From positions 74,611,985 to 74,675,984 of the forward strand of contig NC_080067.1 in NCBI RefSeq assembly GCF_949987535.1: a stretch of DNA of 64,000 bases, written 5' to 3'. This DNA is from Balaenoptera acutorostrata. Its lineage: Eukaryota; Chordata; Mammalia; Artiodactyla; Balaenopteridae. This document shows, in pieces, positions 12,382 through 24,210 of the stretch. The notes beneath the pieces are model-generated. The model did not search any database, was not told where the DNA came from, and was given only the letters and a program-made list of their open reading frames with translations. Every line of letters starts with the position of its first letter. The stretch's first letter is position 1. A program made the position numbers and the translations under genes.

Positions 12382-13329
12382 ATGTGTGTGTGTAGGTGTG
12401 TGATATGTTATTTTGTTTTGTTTTTTGATAAATGGTTTTCAAATACTGAAGGTATCTCTGGTTCCAGAAAGTGGTTTCCAAGCTGGAAACCACTGAATTG
12501 AATAATCCCACTCATAAGAAGTCAAACTGGAGAAGAAAATAGATCTAGAAAGGAGATATGACTTGTCTCCAGTTACTGAGTCACAGGCTTAGCTGGTGCT
12601 GGAAACCAGGTCTCCTCATTCCTGCTCTCAAAGACCCCATTAAGCTCTAAATTTCAGTTTAGCTTTTCTAGTGCTTCCTGTATTCAAACCTTTCACTCAC
12701 ATTGAAATCTCTAGAGGAGGACAATTTTTAATAGCATTTTACTTATAATTATTTTTAAATTGCCCTATAAAGAACTATATGAAGGTATATTTAGTTACAC
12801 ATATTTTTATAATTAGTTCTAGGAAATCAGTTTGATTATTGCCCGTTTTTCTTTCTACATTGCTACATTTCATCAAAGAGGTTTGATCTTGTATTATATA
12901 GCATGTTGATCTTTAAGTGTTCTATAGCCTAAAAACATATATACTGTGTCAGAAACCATTTTGCTCATCCCAGGAATTTTAAGTAGGCAGAATGTATATG
13001 CTCCTGTTGAAATGGATTTGTTTTTTGCCCTTATTCAATTACAAAATAATAGTAAAGCCTCCAGAGAAATTTAAGCAGTGTCAAATGCTAAAATGAAAGT
13101 TACATCAGTTCTAGAAAGTGTGAAGGAATCCTTTACAAGCTTGAGTGATGAAGCTGTATGATTTGAAATACCTTTCATATTTGGAACAGAAGGGACTCTC
13201 TTCAGTAGAGAGTTTGATGTGAATAGTGACCATCTACATCACAAAAAGTCTCTGCTACTCTAAACAGATGCATTTTCAGATGTCAACTTTTATATTAAAT
13301 GATTCAAGAGCAAAGATATTTTGGAGTAA
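12031..13329. other. Single-copy DNA with a compound microsatellite
   Basis: The one distinctive feature is a (TC)n tract at about 12347-12375 running directly into a (TG)n tract to about 12399. The rest shows no gene or recognisable repeat. Confidence 0.5.
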
Positions 13330-13500
13330 TGAAATCACTATCACAATATGATCTCATGCACATTTGCATCAGAATCACATAGGATGCTTGGTAAAATTTC
13401 AGTTTTGGAGATCCTACTCAGACCTAATGAATCAGAATGCCAGAGATGAAGGGCTTGAGATGGAGGAAAATAACAGGACTGCGTTTTAGATAAATTCTCT
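13330..13500 (+). repeat. MER5-like hAT DNA transposon remnant
   Basis: The blocks 'catttgcatcagaatcacat', 'agatcctactcagacctaat' and 'gaatcagaatgccagagat' follow the order seen in MER5A/MER5B elements. Terminal repeats are not clear and the right end is uncertain. Confidence 0.5.
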
Positions 13501-14589
13501 AGCTGATTCTTTTGCTTCACTCCCTCCATCTAGTAAAAGCAGCCAGCTCTCCTCACTAGCTCTGTCAGAATCTCTGGCATCTGCCCCACCATAAGGAAAA
13601 CAACAACAATAATAATAACAGCAACAATAAAATAATTCTAGAACCTGAACTGACATAAGCCCTCAGTTCTTCGTTAGAAAGAGAATCTACATTGTGAATT
13701 CAGTGACTTAGAAGATCCCTACTAACAGGAGTGTGAGTCTAGCAAGTACTTATATAGTTGGAATCACTGGGGTAATTACAAGAAAGATTTGGCAATGTTA
13801 GTTGCTAGTGTTCAGAAAAGATTTTTATCTTTGAGAATGGAGCATAATTATCAAGTTAAAAATGTAAAAACTCCTCTCAGAAGCAATCTGTTAATTGACT
13901 TGGCACTAATGTTGCCTTTGCAGTTTGGCTGATTATTTCTGAGGGTAGTCGGTGTGTGTTTTTTTTTTTATTTTTTGGAGGGGGCGAGTGGGCAGTGGTT
14001 AATAAAACATCTTCCAGTTCTTTAGCTTCAAGGTAGGGACCAGCTGTCCAAATTAATATGAGTTTCATAGGACCAGGACCTGACATAAATTAGAGTGAGA
14101 GGAAGGAGAAAATTTAATGGAAATTGAAAGTAAAGCCCATAGCACCTGTACTGGGCTTTTTGGTACGGTGACTATTCCCAATAGCATTTTTAGGATGACT
14201 TTCTAAAGAGTGAACGTGGCACCTGGGGTTTTTCTGCAGGACAGAGAAGAGGCAAGTTGAGACAGTGCATCATATTTTTATTGGATTGACAGGAGAGCAA
14301 ACAATCAGTTAAAAAAATCACTAAACTATATAAAAAGCAATTACGATTCAGAATCTAATTCTGAATGCAAATCAAATATTCTGATAATTAACTGAAATTA
14401 TTCTAAGTTTATTTGGTTTGATTTGATTTCTAAATTGATTTGATTTAGCTTGGGGGAAAAAAGCATTTAAACTTGATCTTTAAAATAAAACATTGGGTCA
14501 TCATAACTGTGTCTGTATGTTTGAGAGAGACTACATGTGTGAAAGTGTCTCTAAAGTAGGAACCTCCACAGTTATTGAGATCTTTGCTG
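13501..14589. other. Single-copy DNA, nothing recognised
   Basis: A small (AAC/AAT)n patch lies at about 13599-13630. No gene or further repeat could be supported. Confidence 0.4.
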
Positions 14590-14747
14590 ATCAAAGTGTG
14601 GTGCTTAGACTTGAAGCATCAGCATCCCCTAGGAGCTTGTTAGAAATCCAGAATCTCAAGCCCTACCCTAGTCTTGTAGAATCAGAGTCTTCATGTTAAT
14701 AAAATCCCCAGATGATTCAAATGGACATTACTGTTTTAAAAGTGCTG
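14590..14747 (+). repeat. MER5A-like hAT DNA transposon
   Basis: The diagnostic order 'gcatcagcatcccctaggag', 'cttgttagaaatccagaatc', 'aagccctaccctagtc', 'gaatcagagtcttcatg' and 'ccccagatgattcaaatg' is that of MER5A. 'caaagtgtggtgctt' on the left and 'ttaaaagtgctgattt' on the right could be remnants of the terminal repeats. It is a non-autonomous element with no coding capacity. Confidence 0.75.
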
Positions 14748-14869
14748 ATTTAGCACTTTTAATATAATATATATAATATAAACTGCCTTTTTTTAACTGG
14801 CTTGAAAAAACTATTTTTAAATTAAGATTTTATTTTTCTAGGACCCTAGACAAATGAACAAGATATAAT

Positions 14870-15060
14870 GCCACAACATGAGATGATTTCAGAGCTGGAG
14901 GGGGTCTTTGAAACCATCTTATCCAATACTTCTTTCTCATTGATTAGGAAACTAAGGACTCAAAGGATGAAATGATAAGGGAAAGTTAATGCAGTTGTTT
15001 AACTGGAGAGCTAAAATGTAAGCTCAGATAGTTTTGCTTCCAATTCAAACGTGGAAGGAA
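14870..15060 (-). repeat. MIR-like old SINE remnant (tentative)
   Basis: 'cagagctggagggggtcttt' followed by 'gattaggaaactaaggactc' has the look of the reverse MIR block (gaaactgaggctcagagagg) with its usual flank. It is too diverged for a firm family call. Confidence 0.4.
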
Positions 15061-15462
15061 AGCAAGACATATAAACACCATAGGGTAATTTGAATTATTT
15101 TTTTACAGATATTTCACACCAGAAAGAGAAGTCCGATGCCTGACGCTCACTTTTACCTCACAAAAATATACGTATACACTTATCGTTTGCTTGTTTTGTT
15201 TGTTTTCTCGGTTTATCAAACGATTGGGGCAAGTTGTCATCTGTACCTAGAAGCAGACTTTAAATTTCTCTTTAAACCTCTCTTTTTCTAGCTCTGCTCA
15301 TCTTGATCATCTTGTCTTCTGTTAGTCATTTTAAAGCCAGCTTGTTCACCTGGTGACAGAAGAGCTCACTAAATACACACACTACTGTGGAGACAGTAGG
15401 TTTCCAGGGATAAGGCAGGAAGGCCCTTTTCAGGGTAGGAGAGCATAGAGGGTGTGGACATG

Positions 15463-15985
15463 ATTTTTTTTTTTTTTTTTTTGCTTTTTAAGTTAATTTT
15501 TATTTGATTACGGAGTATAGTTGATTTACAATGTTGTATTAGTTTTAGGTATACAACAAAGTGATTCAGTTACACATACACAATGGAATATTACTCAGCC
15601 ATAAAAAGAATGAAATAATGCCATTTGCAGCAACATGGATGGACTTAGAGATTATTATACTAAGTGAAGTAAGTCAGAGAAAGACATATATCATATGATA
15701 TCACTTATATGTGGAATCTAAAAAAAATGATACAACTGAACTTATGTACAAAACAGAAACAGACTCACAGGCTTAGAAGACAAACTTATGGTTACCAAAG
15801 GGGAAAGATGAGGGGGAGGGATAAATTAGGAGTTAGGGATTAACGTATACACACTACTGTATATAAAATAGATAACCAACAGGGACCTACTGCACAGCAC
15901 AGAGAACTCTACTCAATATTCTGTAATAACCTATATGGAAAAAGAATCTGAAAAAGAATGGAGATATATATATATATAAATTTTC
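15463..15985 (-). mobile_element. Short L1 with 5' inversion (twin-priming structure)
   Basis: From the left, a T run (15463-15482) and about 95 bp of L1 3' end lie in antisense ('ggagtatagttgatttacaa'). At about 15579 the orientation flips: 'acaatggaatattactcagc' starts about 400 bp of the adjacent upstream L1 sequence in sense, ending in a (TA)n run near 15978. The inner end of the flipped segment is its 5' end. Its outer end is next to the 3' segment in the L1 consensus. This geometry is the classic outcome of twin priming in one insertion. Target duplications were not resolved. Confidence 0.75.
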
Positions 15986-16530
15986 TTTTTCAATAGTGAG
16001 CAACTTGAAGTTTGACCCTGCTGAGTCAGAGGTAAACTGGGTAACTGCAGATCCCTGACTTCACTTAAAGCTGTGCTCAATCAAGAGGGGATGACTGTCC
16101 AACCCTAACAAATCAGAGTTAGTCTGCTGGTGGGCAGTTTAGAGTCATGTAGCACATGCTGTTTTAAATGCTAATTGTCACAAATGTTGATCAAGCTGTA
16201 CGTGTAGCAGAAATTTTGAGATAAAGAAAGAGAGGGGCAGCTACTGAGGAATTTAAGGGAACTATTTTAAAAAATTATTTAAAATATTTATAACATAAAC
16301 AAGATACAATTCTTAAATTGTACAATGCTAGAATTTTAAATTATCTTTAGCATCTAAATTACACTTTAAGAGTTAGATATTGACAAAGATGGTTAAGTAG
16401 CATCTTACTATCTCAATCAGCTATGCCTTATCTCTTCTGGAGTTTTACCACTGCTCAATATAACTACAATATCTTACCTCCTAAGGTATTGTAGGTACCT
16501 AAGAGATTAAGGTACTGGGGGATATAGAGC
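15986..16530. other. Single-copy DNA, nothing recognised
   Basis: No gene, RNA gene or clear repeat could be supported here. Confidence 0.4.
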
Positions 16531-16591
16531 TGGGAGGGAGGCAGAGGAGAGGGTGGAGGGAAAAGGAGAGGGGGAGGGAGAGGGAGGGAGA
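16531..16591 (+). repeat. Purine-only G/A tract
   Basis: An almost uninterrupted run of G and A with many GGGAGG units over about 60 bases. Such mirror-symmetric purine tracts can form triplex DNA. The open frame on the other strand, rich in Pro, Leu and Ser, is a by-product of this composition. Confidence 0.8.
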
Positions 16592-16724
16592 CTTTTTCTG
16601 AGTTGAAAATTTTCAGACTATACCCAGGCTCAGGTATCAGACTTCTTTTCCCTTTACCTACCCTCCCTTCCTTGGTGATCTCATCCAGTCCCAAGGCTTT
16701 CACTACCATCTTCAGGGTGAAAAT

Positions 16725-17065
16725 GCTCCAGTTTACATCCCAGCCTGGACCTCACTCCTGAACTCCATGTTTCAATGCTGTATTCTACATCTTCACCTGG
16801 TTAATTAGTGTCTCAAACTTAATATGTCTTAATTGGGCTTCTGTTAGTCTCCTTACCTCCCTTATCTGCATCTACAAAAGTGTTCCCCATTCTCAGTCAA
16901 GCCATCCTCTGCCTGTCATTTGTCTTAGGCCAAAAGCACTTGAGGTTGTCCTTGATGTCCCACTTTCTCTCAAGCTCCATATCCTCTTTCTCACCAAATG
17001 AGGTAGTCATTATCTGCCTATTTATCATTTCAGGCCAGCTGCCATTGTCTTCTAACCCTGGGATG
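16725..17065 (+). repeat. Old interspersed repeat, family not assigned (copy 1)
   Basis: The pyrimidine-rich stretch with 'ctcctgaactccatg', 'ctcaaacttaatatgtc', 'agtgttccccattctcag' and 'gtccttgatgtcccactttc' follows a word order I recognise from an abundant old mammalian repeat but cannot name. The interval 22400-22860 follows the later part of the same order in the same orientation. The open frame inside is not conserved coding sequence. Confidence 0.4.
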
Positions 17066-17099
17066 TGAAAAAGGATGACAAAGAGAAGGGATAAGATAA

Positions 17100-17192
17100 G
17101 ATAGAGTGAGAGATGGGGGGAGGGGGGAGAGAGAGAGTGAGAGGAAGAGGAGGAGGAGGAGGAGGAAAGGAGAAGTAAAAAAGGAATAAAAG
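17100..17192 (+). repeat. Purine-rich GA/GGA tract
   Basis: A run of G and A that includes 'ggggggaggggggagagaga' and then (GAGGAG)n and (GGA)n units. It contains several G runs of three or more, so G-quadruplex or triplex formation is possible. Confidence 0.75.
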
Positions 17193-18023
17193 CCAGAACA
17201 TTTAACCTAATGTTTCAATTTAAAGAAATATGCAGATATGCAGCTAAATTATATATTTCTTTTCCTGATGTCCTTCTAAGATTGAATTTGTTTAACTGAT
17301 GTGTCACACTCTGTGCATTTTTTAAATGATTTCTGAATATTATATTATTCTTTCCTGGCACTCCAGCAAATGCCCAGAATAGAAGGCATGTACTACTGCT
17401 GCAAAATTATGTAATGGACTCAGTACTATATAACAGTAGATGCATCTACTGCAAATAACCAGTAGAAAATTCCTGGGCAACCTGATTGTGCAACATGCAT
17501 ACAACACACCACAAACTATTTTCAGATGGGAATACAGGGGGGCCAAGCATGCCAGTCTCCTAGTATGTTCTTGGGTTCCTCTGTATGAGCTAAGTCTTAG
17601 AAACTGGTGTGAATTCCCTTTCTCTCCTACCTCAGTTAAAATAGCATTTCTTTTCTCCTCCTCACTTTCTGGCCCTGGGAGGCCACCGGCCTAACAGTGG
17701 CAGCTGCCTAATGCATAGTAATGTCAGTGACATAGAATCTGTCTCAGATATACATAGGAGAAGAAAATATAAAACTTTCTCGTGGATATTGTTTTGTTAC
17801 TTTCCTTCTTTATTTGTTATTTTGTTGTTGTTTATTCATAGACTCATTTTTTTTTGGTTTTACACTGGTTCTGGTTTATTAGCGAGTTTTCAATGCTTTT
17901 ATGTCAGTGTGTGGTTACCAACTATCATATGAAGACCTACATATCTTAATGTGTGTGTGTGTTTTAATGAAATAATGACCAAAAAAAAATTAGTTCTTTT
18001 GAGTGTGCATGTTTGTGATGTCC
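17193..18023. other. Single-copy DNA, nothing recognised
   Basis: No exon-like frame is visible. A short (TG)n run lies at about 17950-17962. Confidence 0.4.
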
Positions 18024-18187
18024 ATTTATTTATTTATTTATTTATTTATTTATTTTAATTTGTATTTGATATTGGAGCATAGTTGATTCAGTTTATATAT
18101 CTATATCTATGCTTTTTCAGATTCTTTTCCCATATAGGTTATTACAGATTACTGAGTAGAGTTCCTTGAGCTATACAGTAGGTCCTT
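18024..18187 (-). mobile_element. L1 3' end fragment, antisense (first of two abutting)
   Basis: An antisense tail of (TTTA)n at 18024-18055 is followed by 'ttggagcatagttgattcag' and then 'cagattcttttcccatatag' and 'gagctatacagtaggtcctt', all standard L1 3'-UTR blocks on the minus strand. A piece containing the 'caatgttgtgttagtttcag' block is missing between them. It ends where a second L1 3' end begins. Confidence 0.7.
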
Positions 18188-18315
18188 GATTTTTTTTAAT
18201 TTTTAATTTAATTTTTATTTTATATTGGAGTATCTTTGATTTACAATGTTGTGTTAGTTTCAGGTGTACAGCAAAATAATTCAGTTATACATAAACATGT
18301 ATCCATTCTTATTCT
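18188..18315 (-). mobile_element. L1 3' end fragment, antisense (second of two abutting)
   Basis: A new T-rich start is followed by 'tattggagtatctttgattt', 'acaatgttgtgttagtttca' and 'ggtgtacagcaaaataattc'. This is a second copy of the L1 3' terminus in the same orientation as its left neighbour, and it stops after about 130 bp. The repeated 3' end shows that two separate insertions lie side by side. Confidence 0.7.
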
Positions 18316-19465
18316 CCAGAATGTAGATGACTCATTTTTTTTCTCTAGAATTTAGATGACAATGTTGTTTTCAGAATTAAGCCACATAACATAAATGAAA
18401 ACACATAAGCACAGAGGACTTTTGGTTCTAGGAATGTGGAAGAAAAAGCCAGAAATGTTCCACAAATAATCTAGATATGTGCAATAAAAGATAGCCAACA
18501 TTCTTTTATATGCATAGCTGAGTTTGTAAGAAAGGAAAAAAATCCCACACAATGAGAAATGCAGGGACATCTAATACTAAAGCAGTGGACTAATGAGCTG
18601 AAGCTGCACTGCCCAAGGAGGGCTGTGGTCTAATAGCACTTGTGCTCTGACAACCGCATGTGGGGAGCAGAGGAGGCCTTGGGCCCCACATGAAATGAAG
18701 AATTGGAAATGAGATCCCCGCATAGTGTCTCAATTCATATCTGTCTGGCCATTTTGGAGAATAGGAATCTAGGAAAAGTTTCCTATCTCTAACTGGGCTT
18801 GGAGTGAGGAAAACACCTCTTAAGATATTGTAACCTGAGGCCTGTGGCTCATGCTTATTGCATAAACACACATACACACGCACACACACACACACTCACA
18901 CAAAAGATAAACTCAGGCTGATGATTGCATCAAAAACAGAAAGAAAGGGAAAGACAAGGAGGCGAGAAATTTACTGGGATCTGCATTTTTAAAAGATGTC
19001 TTAAAACTGGTATTAGTTAAAGAGGCAGATAAAGAGCATCTCGGACAGAGAGGAATTGTATGCAAAGGTTCTGTTACAGGAGGAAGCCAGACATTTTAGG
19101 GGAATCAAATGAGGTCCAGTAGAGAGAGAAAAGAGGAAGCAAGAGAGAGACTAGAATTGGAGAAACTAGAGGTCGACAGAGTGTGAGACCATGTACACAA
19201 ACAGCTACAAATAAGCAGAGTTGCACAGATTGAGCAAAACCTGAGAATTGACACATTTGTCCATTGCTAATTACTGAAAATTAATGGGTCACTGCATTTT
19301 GCAAAGTGAAAGACCATCTCACTATTATTTTAGACACATCTATGGCAAAGGACTACATTCATATCAGTGTCTACTTGGACTCAAACACTAGACCTTTGAG
19401 CTGGGACTAATACTATCTATAGTGACTGGAGAATTTTCTAGACAAATCATGCCTTGAACAGACTG
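18316..19465. other. Single-copy DNA with a CA microsatellite
   Basis: A (CA)n tract lies at about 18864-18902. No gene or recognised interspersed repeat is visible. Confidence 0.45.
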
Positions 19466-19922
19466 GGTACTGTGGTAGGTGGAATGCTTCCCCTAAGTAT
19501 GTCCATTTCTTAATCCTCCAAACCTGTGAATGTTCATTTACAGGGCAAATGAGACTTTGCAGATGTGATAGAGTTAAGTATCTTGTGATGGAGAGATTTT
19601 CCTAGATAATCCAGGTGGGTCCATGTGATCACAAAGGTCTTTATAAAAGGGAGGTATGAGGGTCAATGTCAGAGAAGGAAATGTGACCAAGGAAGTAGAG
19701 ATTGGAGCGAGGCTGTCACAAACCAAAGAATGTGAACAGACTCTAGGAGCTGAAAAAGGCAAAGAACTGATTCTCCCCTAGAGGCTCCAAAAAGAACACA
19801 GCCCTGCTGATGTTTTTGAGACTGCTGATCTCACGAACTGTAAACTAATCAATTTGTGTTGTTTGAAGGCACTAAATGTGTGGAAATTTGTTCCAACAGC
19901 CATTGGAAACGAATGTAGGTAC
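19466..19922 (+). mobile_element. Solo MaLR (MLT1-like) LTR with 5-bp target duplication
   Basis: The LTR runs from 19471 (starting 'tgtggtaggtggaatg') to about 19917 (ending 'ggaaacgaatgta'). Internal blocks 'gagactttgcagatgtgat', 'gataatccaggtgggtcc', 'gattctcccctagaggctcc' and 'aatttgtgttgtttgaaggc' are in the MLT1 order. The 5-bp sequence ggtac flanks it at 19466-19470 and 19918-19922, the duplication size expected of ERVL-type elements. No internal retroviral sequence is next to it, so it is a solo LTR left by recombination. It encodes nothing. Confidence 0.85.
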
Positions 19923-20029
19923 CGACACAATCTGAATGAAGGGATAAGGGTAAAGTAATTGCAAAGGTTTTTTAATGAATAATATTGATAAAGACATGCA
20001 ACTCCACAATTTACACAATTCTACAGTAT

Positions 20030-20280
20030 AGAGCTGTGCTGTCTTATAGAGTAGTCATTAGTGGAATGTGGCTATTGAACACTTGAAATGTGACTAGCCC
20101 TGACTGAGATGGGCTAAAAGTGTAAAATATACAGTGGTTTTTAAAAACTTACTATGAAAATATGAGGTAAAATATCTCATTAATAATTTTATATTGATTG
20201 TATGTTGAAATAATATTTTGAATAGATTGAGTGAAATAAAATGTGTTGATAAAATGGACTTCACTAGTTTCTTTTTACTT
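20030..20280. repeat. Old DNA-transposon-like repeat (tentative)
   Basis: 'tgtggctattgaacacttga' followed by 'aatgtgactagccctgactg' is a word pair I know from an abundant mammalian MER-type repeat, followed by AT-rich sequence. I cannot name the family or set the ends. Confidence 0.35.
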
Positions 20281-22399
20281 TTTTAACGTGGCGTCTAGGA
20301 CATTTAAATTACCTACGTGACTATCATTATTTTTCTATTGGTTAGTGCTGATGTAGCCATTTCCACAATAGCTCCACAAGTTAGACATCTGCACCTGTCT
20401 AGAAATTCTATAAACTCAGGGCTAAACTCAAAATTAGATATTGCATATATTAAACAAATGAGCTCATGTATAATATATGAATATGTGCTAATACAGGGTG
20501 AACATGAGTATTTTTCACATATCTTCAAACCACTAAAGTAAACTGTGTTTTCTCTGACATTCTTATCAGTGTCAATTTTTAAGTCTAATGTTCTTTGAAA
20601 TTTTGTTATGATGCGTGGCTTTTCAATCTCATCTTTTATTTTGCTTCTCTGGATATGACATTATTTTCCCCTTTCCCAAGATAAACAAACCTCCCTTGGA
20701 TTAGAATAATGTATCTGAATGGATGAAGAATGGTTTTGTTCATCTTGGCAAACACTTTGCATTGATTTTAATAATGCCCTCTGTTGCATATATGGCAAGA
20801 AAATAAATTGGACATTAACGCAAATCAATGAAATAAATCTGTTCACTGAATAGTAGAAATATTAATAGATATGAATTTTAACAAGTCCCTTAGAATTCTA
20901 AGCTTTGAAACCTCCACCAATCGGAATATTTTTAAAGATATATTTCATAATTACTTAAAAGTTTACTATAATCAGCCTAAGTTATTCTTGCTGCTTAGTA
21001 AGTTCTGTTTCTTACTTAGTTAGGTAAGGTATAAATACTCCTCCTCTCCCCCAAAAAAAGCCACCATATTTTGGTGACAATGTTGTATAACTATATAATT
21101 TTTTAGTGTGAACCATAAAAAAGAAATGAAATGATATTAAAGGTGAAACAAGAAATTATGATTGCAAACAAATCATAGTTATAACCTTGAATAAATGAAA
21201 GTTGGGTTTGAAAGTCATTTCCCTGGCAGCCCATTTGTCAACTAAATTTATCTCATTTGTGAAAGTCTGGCACCACAATTATCATTATTCATGTAATGTA
21301 CGAGGATTCATTCTAAGTGCCATGTCTGTCTCCTCTGCATTTATTCCAAATGCATTTAAAGGGCAATTGTTCTTAAAGGATAACTTAAAAATCAGTTTTC
21401 AAGTTCTATTTTCATTTGGAAAATCAAATTAGAATCCAAATATCTTTTGTTTACAAAATAAGTCCAGCAAAAATGATTGTACCACATTTAAATTGTCTAA
21501 GTCTTAATTGAAATTATTATAAAACTTGGTCCTGTTGAATGACAAAAAAATTTATTTTGTTCTTTATTAAAGGCCTCAGGTATTCTGGCTTGCCTCTGTC
21601 ATAACCACCAGTAATCTACTATAATCACACAATGCAAAAATCATCCCTCCTTCTACACACACACACACACACACACAGGCTTTTAAAGTGTATTGGTGTG
21701 TGTGTGCACGTGTGTGTACCTATACAAAATATCTGCTCATCACTCCCTTAGAGGAGTGGTTAAATTTAGCCTCACAAGTAATGGGAAGAACTGAAATTTT
21801 GTGCTAATTATAACACAATGTAAAGTACACAACTTCATCAATGAAGTTATCTGACCAAATGTGTTTAACCAAAACAGAATTAAGACACTAGACTTAACTT
21901 TCAGTTTACTGAAAATACAAGAGATATAAAAACAAGTTAATGACATAAAAAACAATTAGACAAATATGAAACATGAGGTACTCCGTAAGAAAATTGGTCT
22001 GGTGACTTAGAAGAGTCAATGTCATGGCAGAAATATGAAGGAACTCTTCTTAATTAAAAGGCATAATAACCAAGTGTAGTGTTTGAACCTTGACTATATT
22101 CTAATTTGGAGAAAGAAAATGTAGTAAGTGTTACATTTGGGATAAATGGGAAAATTTGCATATGGCCTTGATAATAAATAATTACCAATTATTTGGGGAA
22201 GTATCCAGTTTTTTAGGTATGATATTGATATTGTGATTTTTTAGTAGAATGCCATTCTAATAAGGAAATCCACTTTGAAGTACTTAGGGATGAATTGTCT
22301 TAATGTGTGTAACAATTTTTCTTTATATTGGAAATATTTTATAATAAAAAGTTGAGGAAATGAATTTTAAATAATTGCTGACAATTCCTAAATGTATAT
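20281..22399. other. AT-rich single-copy DNA; inverted CA/TG dinucleotide pair
   Basis: A (CA)n tract at about 21655-21678 is followed about 17 bases later by a (TG)n-rich tract at 21696-21718. The two are complementary and could pair in a hairpin. No gene or other recognised repeat is seen. Confidence 0.45.
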
Positions 22400-22860
22400 T
22401 CTCAGTCCAGATTGCTTGCTGAGCTTTAGATGCATATTGTCAACTTTTCAAAATCTCAATTTAGATATCAAAGTGCATCTCCAACTTTCCATAACCAAAC
22501 ATGAGTTTGTGACCTTTCCCTCCAAAACATATCTATCTGTGGTCTTCCTCATCTCAGATGATTGATAGAAATTCTACCTTTCCAGTTGCTTATGCTAAAA
22601 TCTTAGAAAATATTCTTTATACCACTTCTTCTCTCAAACTCCATATAAATATGTCAGGAAATCCTGCTGACTCTAAAATCAAAATATATTCAGAATCCAA
22701 CTACTTCTCATCACCTCCACTGCTACAACTTTTGTCCAAGCCACTGTCTTAATCTCTTGCTCATATTCCTTCACTATCTCCCTAACTGCCTTGTTTCCAT
22801 CCTTGCCAATTGCAGTCTGTTCTTAACCAGCATCTAGAGTGACCCATGTCAGTGTTCAGT
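22400..22860 (+). repeat. Old interspersed repeat, family not assigned (copy 2)
   Basis: The order 'aaatcctgctgactctaaaa', 'ttcagaatccaactacttct', 'catcacctccactgctaca' and 'tgcagtctgttcttaaccag' belongs to the same common old repeat that I suspect at 16725-17065. There are no terminal features and no coding capacity. Confidence 0.4.
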
Positions 22861-22879
22861 GTGTCTGGGCCAGGAGCGA

Positions 22880-23100
22880 AGTTCTGCCATCTTTAACATA
22901 ACACCTTCACAGCGATTTTGGTTTTTGCTATATCATAGCCAATGATGAGGGAGAAAAAGTCCAGCAAAGGCATCTTTAAGGAGAAAACCTGAAAGTTGCA
23001 TATATCAATTCCTCTCATAGGCCATTGGCCAAATTTGGCCACATGATCACAATTAGCAGTAAAAGAGACTAGGAAATGTAGTCTGTTGTTGAATGACAAT
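22880..23100 (+). repeat. Old interspersed repeat, family not assigned
   Basis: 'ttgcatatatcaattcctct' followed by 'catgatcacaattagcagt' and 'gactaggaaatgtagtct' is a word order also visible, less complete, at 26570-26650. That suggests two copies of one old repeat. I cannot name it. Confidence 0.35.
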
Positions 23101-24210
23101 GAGTCTAGCTAAAAATCAGAGTATCTGTTACTAAAGAAATCATGGGAAAATCTATACTAGGGGTTTTCAGAATTTCCCCCAGTTAACTATTCTGGTTACC
23201 TAAGTATCTATGAATTTACTGCATCCAGACCAAAATCCTGGATTTTGTAATGTGCATTCCTCTTCATCATATCTGGATTTGGCTCTTCAAAATCAATCTG
23301 TTAACTAACTGACAAGCTGGCTGCTTCTCTCTCTTCTAATATATGTTGATAGCATAAGAACAGCTATAACCATAATAAAATGAGAATTTGGAAAAAAGGA
23401 AAGAATGGGAAACAGAGTAGTCAGTGTTTCATAGCAGTTATCAAAGCTCAATGGACAGGAATCACGCAGACTCCCTCCCCAGACTGTGGCGTAGGTTACT
23501 TGGTTCACCTATCTTGCTCCCCCTGGTTTCTGCCTTCTGGGCATACCTCCTTTATCCACTGGTCACTGTGGTCCTTGCTTTGGAATATCCTTGTCCTTTG
23601 TCTTGTGTGACAACTCCGAAGTAGGATGAGTTGGAGAGTGTCCCCTCTTTGGGGACTAGGCAGCTTTCACAACCCACTTTCTGCTGGTGAAAGTCTGGGG
23701 GCTCCAGGGCTGTTCTAGGGATCAAACACAAACTCTGTTATAAGAGAGGCTTGTGGTTTCATTGGCAATACAGTTCCTCAGGGGTTTAGTTCATGTGAAA
23801 AACCTTTCACATGATATCTCACCCAAATATCTCAACAGGCCATTATTGCAATATTCCTCCTTTATTTACTGGCTTATATGTTAGGCCTACCTCTTTTAGG
23901 CCAAAATTTTTAAATGGCCCCATGAAGGCAACAGAAATAACAGGAACAATAGATGTCTTTGATCTGATCTTTACATCTGGATAACTCTAGGCATTGTCTT
24001 AGCTCTTGCTGTTTGAAGCACAGATATAGTTGTATTTTTTAACTTTGAAAGACCCCAAGTTTCTGGACTTTCCAGCACTCTAACTTTTTAGCCACAAAGA
24101 GATTCTCCTTTTGTGTGCTCCTATGAGGTCCAACTCCACATGAAACCAGGCCGGTTCTGGTTTGCGTCCATTATCTTCTTGCAGTTACCTCCAAAAGGTG
24201 TAAGTACCAA
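23101..24210. other. Single-copy DNA, nothing recognised
   Basis: Short open frames at 23380-23624 overlap each other and have no domain. There is no splice-site pattern or other sign of a gene that I would defend. Confidence 0.4.

Noticed and set aside
19471..19917. Part of an endogenous retrovirus with genes
   Set aside because: Only the LTR is present. No internal coding sequence lies on either side, and the 5-bp duplications close it off.
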